From Symsagittifera roscoffensis (Eukaryota > Xenacoelomorpha > Acoela > Convolutidae), in assembly GCF_963678635.1 (NCBI RefSeq), contig NC_087065.1:5789209-5853208 (forward strand): a DNA stretch of 64,000 bases. Reading direction: 5' to 3'. The notes below the pieces were generated by a model that ran no database searches, had not been told where the DNA came from, and saw only the letters and a list, made by a program, of their open reading frames with translations. Below, in pieces: positions 32,987 through 44,812 of this stretch (position 1 is its first letter; every line of letters begins with the position of its first letter). A program made the translations under genes and the position numbers.

Positions 32987-33740
32987 GTACCCCCAGTAAA
33001 ATTGTATTTTTGTTAGAAATCCGATTGAATTTTGGGTCGAAATGCATTGTTCGCAAGTAATGTTTTTGTATAATACAACCTGGGATTTGCAGGCAGTTTG
33101 GTGTTGCACGATTGTTGCATTGAAAATGGTAATGTGATTCTGTGTATATGGGAATAATCAAATCTTCAATGTGGATCAAAATAAATTCCGAAAATTCTAA
33201 AAAACAATTTTGAAAATTGTCTTTGTGAATTTTTTGGGACAGATTAGAACGAGCAATCACCATTTCGGCAAAGTTTTTCCGGAAAAATTTTAGAATTTAA
33301 AACTTCGCTGTTGATTTTTGATTTTTTTTTTAAATTCACTTAATTTCCTTTTTTCATTTTCGCACAGCAAAAAAAAAAGTATTGTAAAATGTGAATGAAC
33401 TGAAGTTTCAAAAATGATTTTCTGAATTTTCGGCGGAAAAAAACTATCTATTGGTCCAGTTTTCGTTAAAGGGGATATTTTTATTTAAATAATGTGCCAA
33501 TCACAAACATTATTTGAAGTTGCAAGAGCTTCAACGTGATATACATATTTGTTTGTGAAATTTTTCGCTTAGTTTTTTTTCGGTTTCCTCTTACACTTTT
33601 CCATTTGTCTGTCGGCTATGTTTAATAAATTTGACAACGCACAACGCAACGCTCGGTTAGTTTGCTGATGGTTCAGCTTTCACAGACTTGTATTCGCGCG
33701 ACTTTTGAAAATGATTCCACGTACAATCATTTCCCCGAAA

Positions 33741-34169
33741 TGAGGTTCCATGGATAATAATCGATTATAATGGACTTTCATGGTCTGTCTCCAAAAAATG
33801 TGGTGGATAGGTGGGGGGTAGCTGGGGATTAGAAGGGGGGGGAGGGTAGCTGGGGGGTAGGTGGGGGTTAGTTGGGGTGGGTAGATGGGGGAATAGTTAG
33901 GGATAAGGATAGGTGGGGTGGCGTAGGTGCAAAAATCTGGTTTTACATAACTCAAATAATTGGGAGTAGGTTTAAAAATCGAATAGGTTGTGTATGATGT
34001 AGAGAAAGCTGAAATTTTTGCAAAAAAATTGACAAAACTTATGGAGATCGCGTGGTCACAAAATTGCGTGGTTCAGTTGCGTGGTCACAAAATAAAATTA
34101 TAGTCGATTATAATTTAAAATTTAATTGACCATGAAAGTAGATTAAAAACGTTTATCCATGGAACCTCA
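33741..34169. mobile_element. Foldback/MITE element with G-rich core
   Basis: Left terminus TGAGGTTCCATGGATAATAA, further TGGACTTTCATGG. The right side has CCATGAAAGT and ends TTTATCCATGGAACCTCA, the inverse of the left end. The interior (about 33810-33915) is a run of GGGGGTAGCTGG-type G-rich repeats. The same terminal and core organisation is seen at 48752-49453 and in part at 5875-6120. No clear target-site duplication. Confidence 0.65.
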
Positions 34170-34199
34170 CTGCGAGTTGAACTGGAATGGAAAAAAAAA

Positions 34200-34960
34200 C
34201 AAGACAGCTCGGTAACATCAAACCAATAGCGTTCAATATTTTGAACCAAACAATTAAGTTTCTGAAAAAAACGTCACCATACAATATTTAAAGTTAAAAA
34301 AGGTATATTTATCAATTAATAAATTTTCAATGAGAAGAATTTGCATGCCTCAAATAAGTTTGGTTGTAGATTTTTGGTTAAATTACTTCCTACGTGCAAA
34401 TAGCACGAAGCACATCGCGCCTTTTTTTCCAATCTCTTGCAAACTCAAAACCTACAAAAATTGACGGGAAAAACACAGGTTGATTTTTTTCTCAATTTAG
34501 GCCTCAATAGCTTTCAGGTGATGTTAAAATTTGGTCAAAAATGGCTAGTAACAAACGAATAATGTCTGCAAAAGAAAAAACCTTGTGCAAAAATACTTTG
34601 CCTGTTTTTTTGGAGTTTGGAACAACAAAATTTCTCTTTTCAAAATTTTTTGCTAAAAATTGATAAAAGTAATTGAAAAAAATATCAACAATTTTGATTG
34701 ATTTTTTTTCACTATAACCTCTCAAGCGCAAAGTAAAGAACAAATTTTGAGTCTCATAAAACATTAAAATGAGCTAATTACTCGTCTCAATTCAGCCAGG
34801 AAGATTTTTTGAACTAGATTGTTTTACCGTGTGTGCGTAAATAGCGCGAATTATATGGCTCTATTGTAAAACCGAGGTTAGCGTTTTAATAAGAAAAAAC
34901 TATTAGTCTTAGTTAACCGGAACTTTCCATATCCTGTGAGTTTATTTAGGGTTCTATATA
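34200..34960. other. Kinase intron, nothing recognised
   Basis: AT-rich intron sequence; open frames here are short and not protein-like. Confidence 0.35.
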
Positions 34961-34970
34961 AATAAGACGG

Positions 34971-35052
34971 CCAGATATTAAGACTAATGGTCACATGTAA
35001 TTGATAGGTCACCAGATATTAAGACTAATGGTCACATGTAATTGATAGGTCC
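34971..35052. repeat. 41-bp direct repeat, two copies
   Basis: CCAGATATTAAGACTAATGG followed by TCACATGTAATTGATAGGTC occurs twice in direct succession. Confidence 0.85.
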
Positions 35053-35214
35053 CATGACATTCAGACAAAAATGTAAAAAAAACGTGTTAAAAAATGAGTT
35101 AAAACGTGTAAATTGAACTGTTCGAATTTGAGCGAATTAAAATTCTAAGAAATAAAATTGGTTAAATTGCATGTAGCGTCCTCATAAATCGCTTAAGCCA
35201 CGGTTGTCGTCTTA

Positions 35215-35574
35215 ACCGTTGTCTCCAAAGGGTCCCAACTGTTTTATGACCTCGATTTTTTGCTGCCTGACCCTAAAGTTTTTCTGAAAGAGCTTTTGGC
35301 GCCAATATATTCCAATTTTGACGGGAGCGCGCGCCAAAAAAAGCACATTTTTTTTTGCTCAAAACTGTGAAAAAATTGTCTAAAAACGCCTTTTTGGTCT
35401 GTTTATTCAAATATTCGCATTCAGCGCAAAAAAAAATTCCTAAAAAGGGTCTTTTTAGAGCTTGGGGAGAGCAAAATTTTCGGAAAATTACCTTGTCAGG
35501 ATAAAAAGAGTCAGCAAAATTTTTAAACGTTTTTTGAAAATCTCCTCCTTGGGAAAATCCAAGATCAGCCCCTG
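35215..35574. mobile_element. hAT-type MITE, truncated copy
   Basis: Shares CTGACCCTAAA, GGAGCGCGCGCCAAAAAA and CAGCGCAAAAAAAAATTCC with the family, and ends AAGATCAGCCCCTG. The left terminal repeat is not recognisable. Confidence 0.55.
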
Positions 35575-35701
35575 GATTTCCATTTACAAAAAAAACTGCA
35601 AGAAAACCTTTTTGTGGGATTATGTGGCAATGTATGTCTTTCGAAAAAAGAAGCTTAAATAAGAATTTTCCTGTTTATTATGTTGGATATTATTGCTTGA
35701 G

Positions 35702-36102
35702 TTCTCGCACTATGTCGTTCAACTTCCCCCAACGAGCACGTGACCAGGAACTGTTGGACAAACTGTTGGAGAATGTACAGGGTGAGGGGGTAGACTTGTT
35801 CATGAGACTGTTGGAGTATGATCCCCACCAGAGACTAACGATGGACGAGGCACTCAACCATCTCTACATCACAAAACTCATGTCAGAATATTTTCCATTC
35901 TTTTCAAGTTTCGGATTTAATTCGGGTTTTTTTTCTAGTTTCGGATTTCTTTTGGTTTTTTGTCTAGTTTCGGATTTCTCTTGGTTTTGTTCTAGTTTCA
36001 GATTTCTTACGGTTTTTTCTAGTTTGGGATTTCTTTCGGATTTTTTTTCTAGTTTCGGTTTTCGTTTGGTTTTTTTTCTAGTTTCGGATTTTTTCGATGA
36101 CG
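35702..36102 (+). CDS. MOK-like kinase exon, end of kinase domain plus in-frame T-rich minisatellite
   Basis: The acceptor TTGCTTGAG| restores the frame and gives SRTMSFNFPQRARDQ, then DLFMRLLEYDPHQRLTMDEA and LNHLYI, the last helices of a MOK kinase domain. The frame then continues without a stop through about seven ~28-bp units (TTTTCTAGTTTCGGATTTC-type, about 35900-36100) encoding Phe/Ser-rich sequence. It reaches a good donor GATGACG|GTGAGA. That donor is in phase with acceptor AGAG| at 38246. The unit has no counterpart in other MOK proteins that I know of. Either it is translated or an earlier, weaker donor removes it. Confidence 0.75.
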
Positions 36103-36237
36103 GTGAGATGGGTTACAACTTTGCCAAGCGCACATTGAAATATATTGCGCAGGACTACAGATGAAACTCTTGTGAAAGCTCATTTCAGAACAACGGAAAT
36201 GTAGCAACAGAATAGAATATATACAAAGGTAAGCAGT

Positions 36238-37330
36238 GTATCCGGTTGCTGTGCAAGTAGGTAGCACAGAGTGTTCCTACCATATTCAATTTAAAAAAAA
36301 TAGTGAGATTTGTTCAAATCTTTCTTTTTTTTTCTTTCCTCAAGTTAGTGTCGTTTTTACTGCGCGGTGTGATTTGAGATGTTTTTCAACCTTGAAATCT
36401 AAGAAATTTCTATATAACGAGCGTTGGTCGATTGCGTTACTTGCAAAATTAGACCGAATCTCAAAAACTTTAAACTAATTTTCACGACACTGGGACAAAA
36501 CTTTGTCGTTCGAAAAACGACTGAGCGGGTGTTACTATGATATATCATTCGACCCATTCTGCTGATTATTCGAGGTACCTAATTTTGTGTTGAAATTTTA
36601 AAAAAAATGCAGCCGGTTGCTGTGCAAATTGCGCATAATGATCCTAGAGCATTTTTAAAAAACAAATACGTTTTTTCTTGCAAATTATTGGCGTTTTTTT
36701 TGTGCTGTTGTATTAAAAAGATCTGATGGAAACAGGCAAATTGGGCATGAATTTTTTGCTAAAATTACCATGAAAACAAAAAAGAATGTCAAAAAACCCA
36801 AATGAACAATCTAAAATATTTTTAAAAATTTTTTGCTGATAATTTTTTAAATTGTTGATGTTTTTTATTCTCAAGACTGTGCTGAAAAATTGAAAAAACT
36901 TTCAAAATTAGATTATCTAAGATGAAATTAAAATTGCATGGCTTATCTTCGACAAAAAAATTGCTTTAGTCGCTCGAAATTGAAACAAAACTCGAAAAAT
37001 TCAAACCAGATTTCCTCGACACTTGGAAAAATTTTTGAAAATTTTTTAAGACCGTTCGAATAAGAGCTGAAAAGGTATAAATATTATATCTTTCTTCCAT
37101 TCCGACGAGTATTTGTTGTAAATTCTTTTGGTTGAAAAACGAAATAAGCCTGCTGGCACACTTTATATGCTCGATATTAGACCAAAAGGCAAAAACTTCG
37201 AACAGATATTTCTCGCCTCTGAGACAGCTTTTAGGAATTTTTTAAATGTCGTTCGAATCACGTCGACTCACTCCGATAATTTTTTGGGGTACTTGATTTT
37301 ACAGGAAAAGCAAAAAAAAAATAAATACAA
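36238..37330 (+). repeat. GGTCGGAAC dispersed family, nested partial copies
   Basis: A left end (ATCCGGTTGCTGTGCAAGTA, GCACAGAGTGTTCC) at 36238 runs to TACTATGATATATCATTCGA at about 36530. A second left end (GCCGGTTGCTGTGC) at 36612 follows and continues to the right part at about 37250-37320. Partial copies joined or nested in a kinase intron. Confidence 0.55.
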
Positions 37331-37776
37331 TTGAAAACAAAGTTACTCCCCACTTTAGTCGCTCGAAATTGCTTTAGTCGCTCGAAATTGAAACAAAACT
37401 CGAAAAATTCAAACCAGATTTTCTCGACTATTAGGAAAATTTTTGAACATTTTTTAAGACCGTTCGAATTAGAGCTGAAAAGGTATAAATATTATATCTT
37501 TTTTCCATTCCGACGATTATTTGTTGTAAATTCTTTTGGTTTAAAATGAAAAAAGCCTGCTGGCACACTTTATTTGCTCGATATTAGACCAAAAAGCAAA
37601 AACTTCGAACTGATATTTCTCGCCTCTGAGACAGTTTTTAGGAATTTTTTAAACGTCGTTCGAATCACGTCGACCCACTCCGATAATTTTTTGGGGTACT
37701 TGATTTAACAAGGAAAGCAAAAAAAAAAACAAAAAAATAAATACAATTGAAAACAAAGTTCCTCCCCACTTTCAAT
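36961..37776. repeat. 408-bp tandem duplication
   Basis: TTGCTTTAGTCGCTCGAAAT begins at 36961 and again at 37369. The following ~400 bp (GCCTGCTGGCACACTTTAT, GACCAAAAGGCAAAAACTTCG, CACGTCGAC) is repeated with few changes. It lies within the GGTCGGAAC repeat region. Confidence 0.85.
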
Positions 37777-38246
37777 GGCCGGAACTAAAACCGGAAATCC
37801 GGCGGATTCCCATTCGACCCTTGGTCGCCCAATGAGTGCCATAGTGCCCTGCAGCTTTTTACTGCTTCCTCATTTTGTAGGCCGGCCTGAAATCTTTCTA
37901 TCTCCAATTTCGGGCCATCCAACACCAAAATTGAGGGGTAGCTTAAAAACCGCCATTTTTGAACTGTTTTTTTTCTTCAAAAACTAAAATTCAAGGAAAA
38001 GATAAACACATTTGAGGGCAAGTCAGATGTTGATATATTCTTGATGCATCATTACGATCCTTTATTGTTTAATCAGATGCCTTATAAAAAATAAAACATA
38101 GAAGAGTTCCAAAATAATCTAAATCAAGGTGCAATTTCTACCATGTTTACACCAATTTTTTGAGACATAATTTAATAATTAGTTGAAAGAAAACTGGTTT
38201 ATTGGAAAATCAATATTTTTTCCTGAGTTTTTTCAACTGTTTAGAG

Positions 38247-38494
38247 ACAAACTGAAGAAAAAACGGGAAGCGAAATTATCCAGCAGAGAGCCAGACACCG
38301 GTAGAGGAAGTCCGTCTCGGATTCGGAACCTAGAAAGGGCTGTGATTCGCCAGCCTAACCACCCCCACGACAAGGGCAAAATATCACCCGACCACAAAAC
38401 TAGTGTGGTAGTTGTTAAGAAGCCGAGTCCAGGCCTAGAGAAACAGATACACAGAACGAATGCAGAACTGCGAAACACGAAGAAAATTGTGCAG
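38247..38494 (+). CDS. MOK-like kinase C-tail exon, basic
   Basis: Two overlapping acceptors (TTTAG| or TTTAGAG|). The second joins in phase with 36102. The reading is DKLKKKREAKLSSREPDTGR, then RKN-poor but Lys/Arg-rich sequence ending LRNTKKIVQ at donor GTGCAG|GTGATT, phase 0. Highly charged, no known domain, consistent with the variable C-terminal tails of MOK proteins. Confidence 0.8.
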
Positions 38495-38689
38495 GTGATT
38501 GAGCAATGTATAAAATTAGTACAGATCATTTTTATTGATTTATTGATTAACTATCGATTTTACAAACCAACAGAAGTCATAGCAGGATCAGAGACGCCTG
38601 AAAACGGGCTGCAAAATTCCCCGGCGTTCTCATTTGGTTGTAAATGAAGTAAAATTTACAGTGAATGGAATCTACATTGCAAACAATTT

Positions 38690-38758
38690 ATTATGATTAT
38701 TATTATGATTATGATTATAATAATTATTATTTTTATAATTTTTATTATTATTATTAAA
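38690..38758. repeat. ATT/ATG microsatellite
   Basis: Imperfect run of ATTATTATGATTATGATTAT and ATTATTATTATT in the kinase intron. Confidence 0.8.
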
Positions 38759-39096
38759 CAGATACGTTTTTCAGAGAAAAAAACTTTCATCAGGTTTTTG
38801 TTACCAGAAAATCAGAACGTCGAACAAAATTTAAATCAGAATTTTTTGAATTGATGCTGACATCCTAAAACATGTTTTTTTAGAAAAAATTATCTCAAAA
38901 TTTAAATTAGATGGTAAGTGTGACAAAAGTTGCGTTTTCTATTTTTCGAAAAATGTTTTAAAAGAATAAATGCTCTTAAAAATCTTACGCCGCAAAAAAG
39001 TTAATTTTCAGTTTGCAAAACTTCAACTATTATCACAGTGTTTCATTTCTTATTTTTTTTTGCTATGTGTTTTTTTGAAAAACAGATTTGTTTCAG

Positions 39097-39510
39097 AGTA
39101 TTCGCGCAAAAGTGGAAACCGACTCAGCTTTAGAACAACAAACAAACAGCAAAGAAAAATCACCCTTTAAAAACAACAGGAAGTTTATTTCGAAAAGTCT
39201 CGACAGCCTCACCAACCTGACTTCTAACGGTGCAATAAATGGCAACGACTTGACCCCATTCTACGCGAAAACGAACAGCACCATCCAAAACCCTAACTCG
39301 ACCAAATTAGGACCTCTCCCCAATAATATAAACAAAATTCAGAGCCCTCACAGACAGCTGTATGACGCAAGTCAGGGTTTGGCAGCTCAACAATTGAGCG
39401 GAGGTTCGAAACTGGGCGGGAGCCAGGGTAACTTGTCTAATTTTCAGAAGATATCGGTGCAGACGAACACAAAGTTGCCGTATCTGAGTCACTCTCTTGG
39501 AAGCTTACAG
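39097..39510 (+). CDS. MOK-like kinase C-tail exon, polar/low complexity
   Basis: Acceptor TTTGTTTCAG| and donor CTTACAG|GTAGAT, phase 0 at both ends, 138 codons. It starts SIRAKVETDSALEQQ and is rich in Ser, Asn, Gln and Gly (for example SLDSLTNLTSNGAINGN and LSGGSKLGGSQGNLSNF). Probably a disordered tail. It is in phase with both neighbours. Confidence 0.8.
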
Positions 39511-39751
39511 GTAGATTCTAAAACATAATAACCAAGGATTAACGGCTGAATTATTAACTAACTCACTATTTATTTGGTGGTAGAAGTAAAAGTGGTTGTG
39601 GTGGTGTGGATGGATTTTTAAATCTTTTCTATGACTTAAAAAATGGTGTAAACAATTTTTGCAACTGAACTTTTTTCTTGCTAGTGTTCCAAATTTTTTA
39701 TGTTAATTCTCATAATTAATTCTTGATATTAATGTTTTAATATTGTTTCAG

Positions 39752-39805
39752 TTTGGTGGCGACAAGAAATTTGCAATCATGGACTCCAAAAACTCAAAAA
39801 AGTAG
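39752..39805 (+). CDS. Last MOK-like kinase exon
   Basis: Acceptor ATATTGTTTCAG| then, in phase, FGGDKKFAIMDSKNSKK and TAG at 39803-39805. The end is Lys-rich. No canonical AATAAA is close by, so the 3' end cannot be placed. Confidence 0.7.
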   Translation, partial: FGGDKKFAIMDSKNSKK

Positions 39806-40380
39806 ACTATTTATGATAATATTGTGTAACAAAAATTTCTTGACTGTGAGTTGTTAACTTAAAAAATTTCATTTTGAATTTTTAAGATGCATCTCAAAAG
39901 TAGAGCGTGAACTGAAACTTGCTTCTCTTATCAAAACTTTTGATTAACTTCCGAAGTTGATCTACGGTTTCATCGTTCCGTGGTTTGAAACCTTTCTAAA
40001 ACTGACCAAATAATATTTTTGGTCTCGTCTATAACACTGAATTTCAATACAGAATTCTTATAGCGTACTACTATTTTAAGTTAATTTGAATCCATTCTTC
40101 TTTTCAATTCATGTGAATGCAAAGTAGAGTTTGTCAGATAATTAACCGACACAATAATAAACATGGCATCCAAGAATTAACTTTGGCAATCAAATGACAT
40201 GACTTCCAAAGCAGTCTAAATTGAAAAATCATCAGGGCTGTTCCTGAATTCTCAATGAACTTTGTTCTAGTCTAAAAACAATTTCATATAGACCATCTTT
40301 CAAATCCTCTCTAACGCTCCATCGTGTTGTTTCGCACTCCATTCCTTCTAACAAAAACTCAGATTGATTAATTAGAATCA
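39806..40380. other. Intergenic, nothing recognised
   Basis: AT-rich spacer between the kinase gene and the reverse transcriptase relic. It may include the kinase 3' UTR. Confidence 0.4.
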
Positions 40381-40985
40381 TCAATGAAAATTTTTATCCC
40401 CTCTCCAATAACCAATTTGGATTCCGTAACAATTATCCTTGACTTGAAGAAAGCATTTGATACAGTAGATGACATAATTTTTTTAAATGAAATCAGCACA
40501 AAAAAAAACAACAGCGGGTACAAAGTGGAATGCAACAGGTTTCAATTCTGGGACCGTTTTCTTTTATCTTTTACCTCAATGATCTATCAGTCATTGAACA
40601 ATCCAACAACAAACTTGATCTTATGCAGATGACACAGTACTCAAAACGACCAAAAAATTCAGCAATCCAAAGATACAATCAGAGAGTCTTCGTTAAAGCA
40701 AATGCAGGGCTAACGGATAACGGAGAAAAAAAAAACAACTTTGAATAGAAAGACAAAAACAGTCATCTTTGGCAGAAAACCAAGAAAATATAAAGAGCAC
40801 CTAAAATTACTAATTTTCATAACTACATCAAAAATCAAAAACCGCATGCTTCAGTTCTTTGGTCTCTTTTATCAAATACGCAAATACTTAATCTTAAAAC
40901 AAATTAACATAGTGTACAAAACTATCATTCAACCAGTTTTGCAATATTGAAAACTTGCATACGCTAACACTGACATCAATTACAG
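40381..40985 (+). pseudogene. Decayed non-LTR retrotransposon reverse transcriptase
   Basis: Recognisable RT blocks in order but in different frames: VTIILDLKKAFDTVD (first catalytic Asp block), QVSILGPFSFIFYLNDLS, then YADDTVLKTT with the catalytic YADD (about 40622-40650), LNRKTKTVIFG, and QINIVYKTIIQPVLQY. Stops and frameshifts between blocks show it is dead. The block layout is that of LINE-type elements such as the Jockey/CR1 group; the clade cannot be fixed from this. Confidence 0.8.
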
Positions 40986-41503
40986 CTCTTGAAACAAAAA
41001 TTAAACCAATTATCGAAATAGTACAGAAAAAAACGCAAAAATGAGTCATTTTGTAAAAAAAGGGCAAAAAGTTTAATTTTTTGCAACAATACTTTTTGCT
41101 AGTAAAATTTTGAAGTTATTGACCAAACTTCTAAGAAATTAGACTGAAATAGACAATCTCAGGGACTCAAATAAAAATGACGAGATTGCTCGCTCACAGA
41201 AAAAGCTCAATCAAGCAAAATAATCACCAGCAAATAAAAACTGTCAACATAAAAGATTCTTGCATATAAAAGTCAGCAAAATGTTCAACATGGTCATCTC
41301 GTTCTTCCCAAATTGGGATAACTTTTATCAGAACAAATACAACGGAACAAGATGACCATTTCAGTCGAAAGTTCATGACAAATTACTTTTTTGATTACAG
41401 AGACGCTCAAAGTTTTTTTGAAACTTTATGTAACGGGGGCTCATTAACTTGAAAATGAAAAAAAGTATTGTTTCTGTTTCGATTTCTAGATTTTGATCAT
41501 CAT

Positions 41504-42541
41504 CTATACTCTAGAAGCACAAAAACAGAGAAATTGCAAATGCAAAACATCTTTTTTCTGACTTGAGGCGCCCAAAACAGGCTCCTGCAGCCTGGTGGAG
41601 TCCTCCCAATCTATATTCTGCAAGCGAGTAAATAAACAACCCTGCGATTATAATGGTAATACTAAGGTGGAAACAATTTGTTATGATTATTATGATGATA
41701 ATCACGATCATTGTTATGATTTTTATGATAAATATTACCAAGATCTGATCTAGAATTCTCAAAAGACAATCAAACCATTCCCAATAAAGTTGACAAGTAT
41801 CTGACAACTCCTCGGAGACGATTCACTTGGCCCCAGCGTTTGAGTCCCAAGCGTGTTTCAGATTGAAATTATCTTAGAAAAATGTTCTGGGATCCGTCGC
41901 TTGTCATCAGTGTCGTAAATTTTTTTCCATTACATTTTTATATAATTTTGCTCTGTGAATTTCTAACCCAGTATACTCTAACCACTTCTTCTTTGTTGTC
42001 AAACTATTGGTCCTTTTACCGCTATACTCTAGAAGCACAAAAACAGAGAAATTGCAAATGCAAAACATCTTTTTTCTGACTTGAGGCGCCCAAAACAGGC
42101 TCTTGCAGCCTGGTGGAGTCCTCCCAATCTATATTCTGCAAGCGCGTAAATAAAGAACCCTGCGATTATAATGGTAATACTTGGATGGAAACAGTTTGTT
42201 ATGATTATTATGATGATTATCACGATCATTGTTATGATTTTTATGATAAATATTATCAAGATCTGATCTAGAATTCTCAAAAGACAAACAAACCATTCGC
42301 AAAAAAGTTGACAAGTATCTAACAACTCCCCGGAGACGATTCACTTGGCCCCAGCGTTTGAGTCCCAAGCGTGTTTCAGATTGAAATTATCTTAGAAAAA
42401 TGTTCTGGGAGCCTTCGCTTGTCATCAGTGTCGTAAATTTTTTTCCGTTATATTTTTATATAATTTTGCTCTGTGAATTTCTAACCCAGTATACTCTAAC
42501 CACTTCTTCTTTGTTGTCAAACTATTGGTCTTTTTACCGCT
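41504..42541. repeat. 518-bp tandem duplication, two copies
   Basis: CTATACTCTAGAAGCACAAA begins at 41504 and 42022. The units contain GAGGCGCCCAAAACAGGCTC, an ATGATTATTATGATGAT tract and CGGAGACGATTCACTTGG. A minus-strand open frame is present in both copies but is largely the simple repeat. A fragment (CTCGGAGACGATTCACTTG) recurs at 43516. Confidence 0.9.
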
Positions 42542-42778
42542 GGCCAATCAGCACAGTCTTACATTGCTATGATACATTTTAAAGCAGGAGTTAAACTTTT
42601 GAATAAACATTTGGGGTGTAAAAACGTTCGATCTTCTCGACTTAGAAATATAATTCTATCCTGGAATAGCAGCCGCCTACCTAAGGGATGCTGAAGAATA
42701 AAAAAAAATCTTTAAAAGTTAATATTTATTGTTGGTTGATTTTTAGTTGCTCGTTATTTCGATTGCCTTTTCCAGTCA

Positions 42779-42897
42779 TTACTCATCCTCGCCTGGCCGC
42801 CGAAGTCTGGTTCCATTCGCATCAAGGTAAGGGTTCTTCTGTTGGATCAATTCGTCAACTTGACTCTGAATGTCGTCTATTTGGGAACTACCTTTAC
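42779..42897 (-). CDS. Candidate last exon of the I29 propeptide gene
   Basis: On the minus strand, after acceptor GAAACTTAAG|, a GC-rich stretch reads KGSSQIDDIQSQVDELIQQ and then KNPYLDANGTRLRRPGEDE and stops at TAA (42781-42779). Its first two bases complete the G left by exon 45442-45619. The polypyrimidine tract is poor and the intron would be 2.5 kb, so other exons could intervene. The plus strand also offers splice-like sites here but gives no better protein. Confidence 0.45.
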
Positions 42898-43929
42898 CTT
42901 AAGTTTCACAGTCACGTTGCAAAAGATCGTTTTATTTTGTTTTCACATCCTTGAATTGTTTTCAATTTTTCCATTTTAAGCTTTTTTATGAAATCATTTC
43001 TTCTGGAGACGATTTAAGAATGAAAACAAGAGTAAAGCGCAATTTTAGGTTTAAGCTCTCTGAAATGTTTTTTTTTAGAAATTTTTGCAAAATATTTCAC
43101 CAAATTAGTTTTATGGACTGCAGATGGTAAAAACTGGCATTTTTAGAGCAGGGTTAACTGGTATTTCCACGTTATCAAATATGAATACTTTCAAGAAGGG
43201 TCTTTTGGCGCATAAAAACGTTTTGCTGAAACTCCTGAAAACATTGTTCGAAACAGTCCAGGAAAACAGGCATTTCAGAAAACCTAAATTTGCGTTCGCG
43301 ATTTGTGCGTTAGTTCAATTCACCTTTATAGTTCAATCGAGGTCAAACTAGAGATAATTGATGAAAGGATCAGTGTTTGGTTTCAAAGACTTACTATTTG
43401 GATCTTGGTCTAAAAAGTCAACACCAATAATTTGCTGTACGCTTTCATGACCCGCTAAAAATTATTTAACATAATTGAGAAAATGTATCACAACGTGCAA
43501 TCGTCGAAAAATTCCTCGGAGACGATTCACTTGTTCCCAACTTTTTTTACCCAAGCGCTTTTAAGATTTCTTAAGAACGACTAAATGTGACTTTTTTGTT
43601 TTAAATATTAGTAGCGATATAACCCACTTCAATCTGTAATAATAAGCCATTGACAAAAAGTGCCATCAGCACTGTTTTTGAATTAGGTGCCATTGACAAA
43701 AAGTACTGCAAAAGTGAATCTTGCTACTTCAGGCACAGATCCAACTGGCAGGACGTGGTGTGATTGCTTTTATTTTGAATTTAATGTTGGAATTTTTATA
43801 GAAGCCTGCGGGATTAATTTACTCTCGGTCGATGTATATTTAATCAATATGATGGTAGTTCAGAAATTCTTTGTGCACAAAAGTTCTTAGAAATGTTGGA
43901 GTCTTAGACAAAAACATGCATTTGCGTTA

Positions 43930-44125
43930 TTGGTCTGCAGATTAATCTGCCAGTAAGAATCAATACTATTTCGTGAGGAAAAATTAAAAAAAAAACACTA
44001 CTGTAACAGTACTAGGCAAGTGCCACGATAGCACTGACCAGTGATAATACCAGGACAAAAACTGCAGTACTGCTCCAGTACAGATTGATTCAGTACTGAA
44101 TCAGCACTGTTTTTGATATTATCAA
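43930..44125 (-). repeat. CAGTACTG family, inverted fragment
   Basis: GGTCTGCAGATTAATCTGCC then repeated AGTACTG motifs; the reverse of the right end at 44770-44812 (CAGTACTGATTATTCCTGG). Confidence 0.5.
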
Positions 44126-44274
44126 TTCTAATCATTACCAAACTGCGACCAATTCATCCGAGTATGCCAAATCAAGACAAAAACTTTGGCTTAGGAAATT
44201 ATAATGAACTTATATTTGATAAATTTTGAGCTAACTTTTAGCTGTGGTGGAAGTGCAGAATCATTTTTTTTTTC

Positions 44275-44812
44275 AGAAAATGATCTTTTTAACCCAAATT
44301 TACTCTGTTTCCAAGACAGTTAGTTGCTCAAGCCATTTGGCAACCAACGCTAACCCACTTTGTGATTTTTTTTCGCGTAAAAGACTCCGTTATTACGTTG
44401 TTTTTTTTTTGTAATTCCATTTTTTTTCGACGGTAACGACAGCAAGTAACAAAACTTTAAATTTAAGAAAAACTCAAAAAAAATGCAATAAGATCGCAAA
44501 ATTTAAAAAAATAATTTCAAGCTGATATCTTCAAATCGAAAAAGCTTGTCGATAATTATTTCTTACCGGTACACCACTCTTAAGCACCGAAAAAAGGAGG
44601 CTGGTTTTTGTAGTCTTGCAGGACAAAATCAGAGAAAAAATAATTAAAAAACTGTAAAGTAACAGTACTGTTCCTGTACTGCAATTGTACTGTTTCACTG
44701 TTTTTCTGGGTTCTCTGTTATATTCCTGCAACAGTACTGCAAATAATATAAAACTATTTTTTTCCTGAAACAGTACTGATTATTCCTGGCAGACCAATTC
44801 TGGTTGTCGACT
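44275..44812 (+). repeat. CAGTACTG dispersed family
   Basis: Contains CAAATTTACTC, GCTCAAGCCATTTGGCAACC, ACGCTAACCCA, then AACAGTACTGTTCCTGTACTG, GAAACAGTACTGATTATTCC and TGGCAGACCAATTCTGG. The same order is found at 52680-53255 and 54900-55475. Palindromic AGTACT cores are frequent. Confidence 0.6.

Noticed and set aside
32742-33263. 173-codon minus-strand ORF
   Set aside because: It overlaps the confident kinase exon 32792-32986 in antisense and continues into intron.
33680-33955. Pro/Tyr-rich minus-strand ORF
   Set aside because: Produced by the G-rich repeat core of a foldback element.
41511-42368. 98-codon minus-strand ORFs in each 518-bp unit
   Set aside because: Much of each is an Ile run encoded by a simple repeat; no splice or start context.
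42688-42954. Plus-strand exon at 42776-42830 with good acceptor and GTAAGG donor
   Set aside because: No partner exon or phase support on the plus strand; the minus-strand reading joins the I29 gene in phase and ends at a natural stop.
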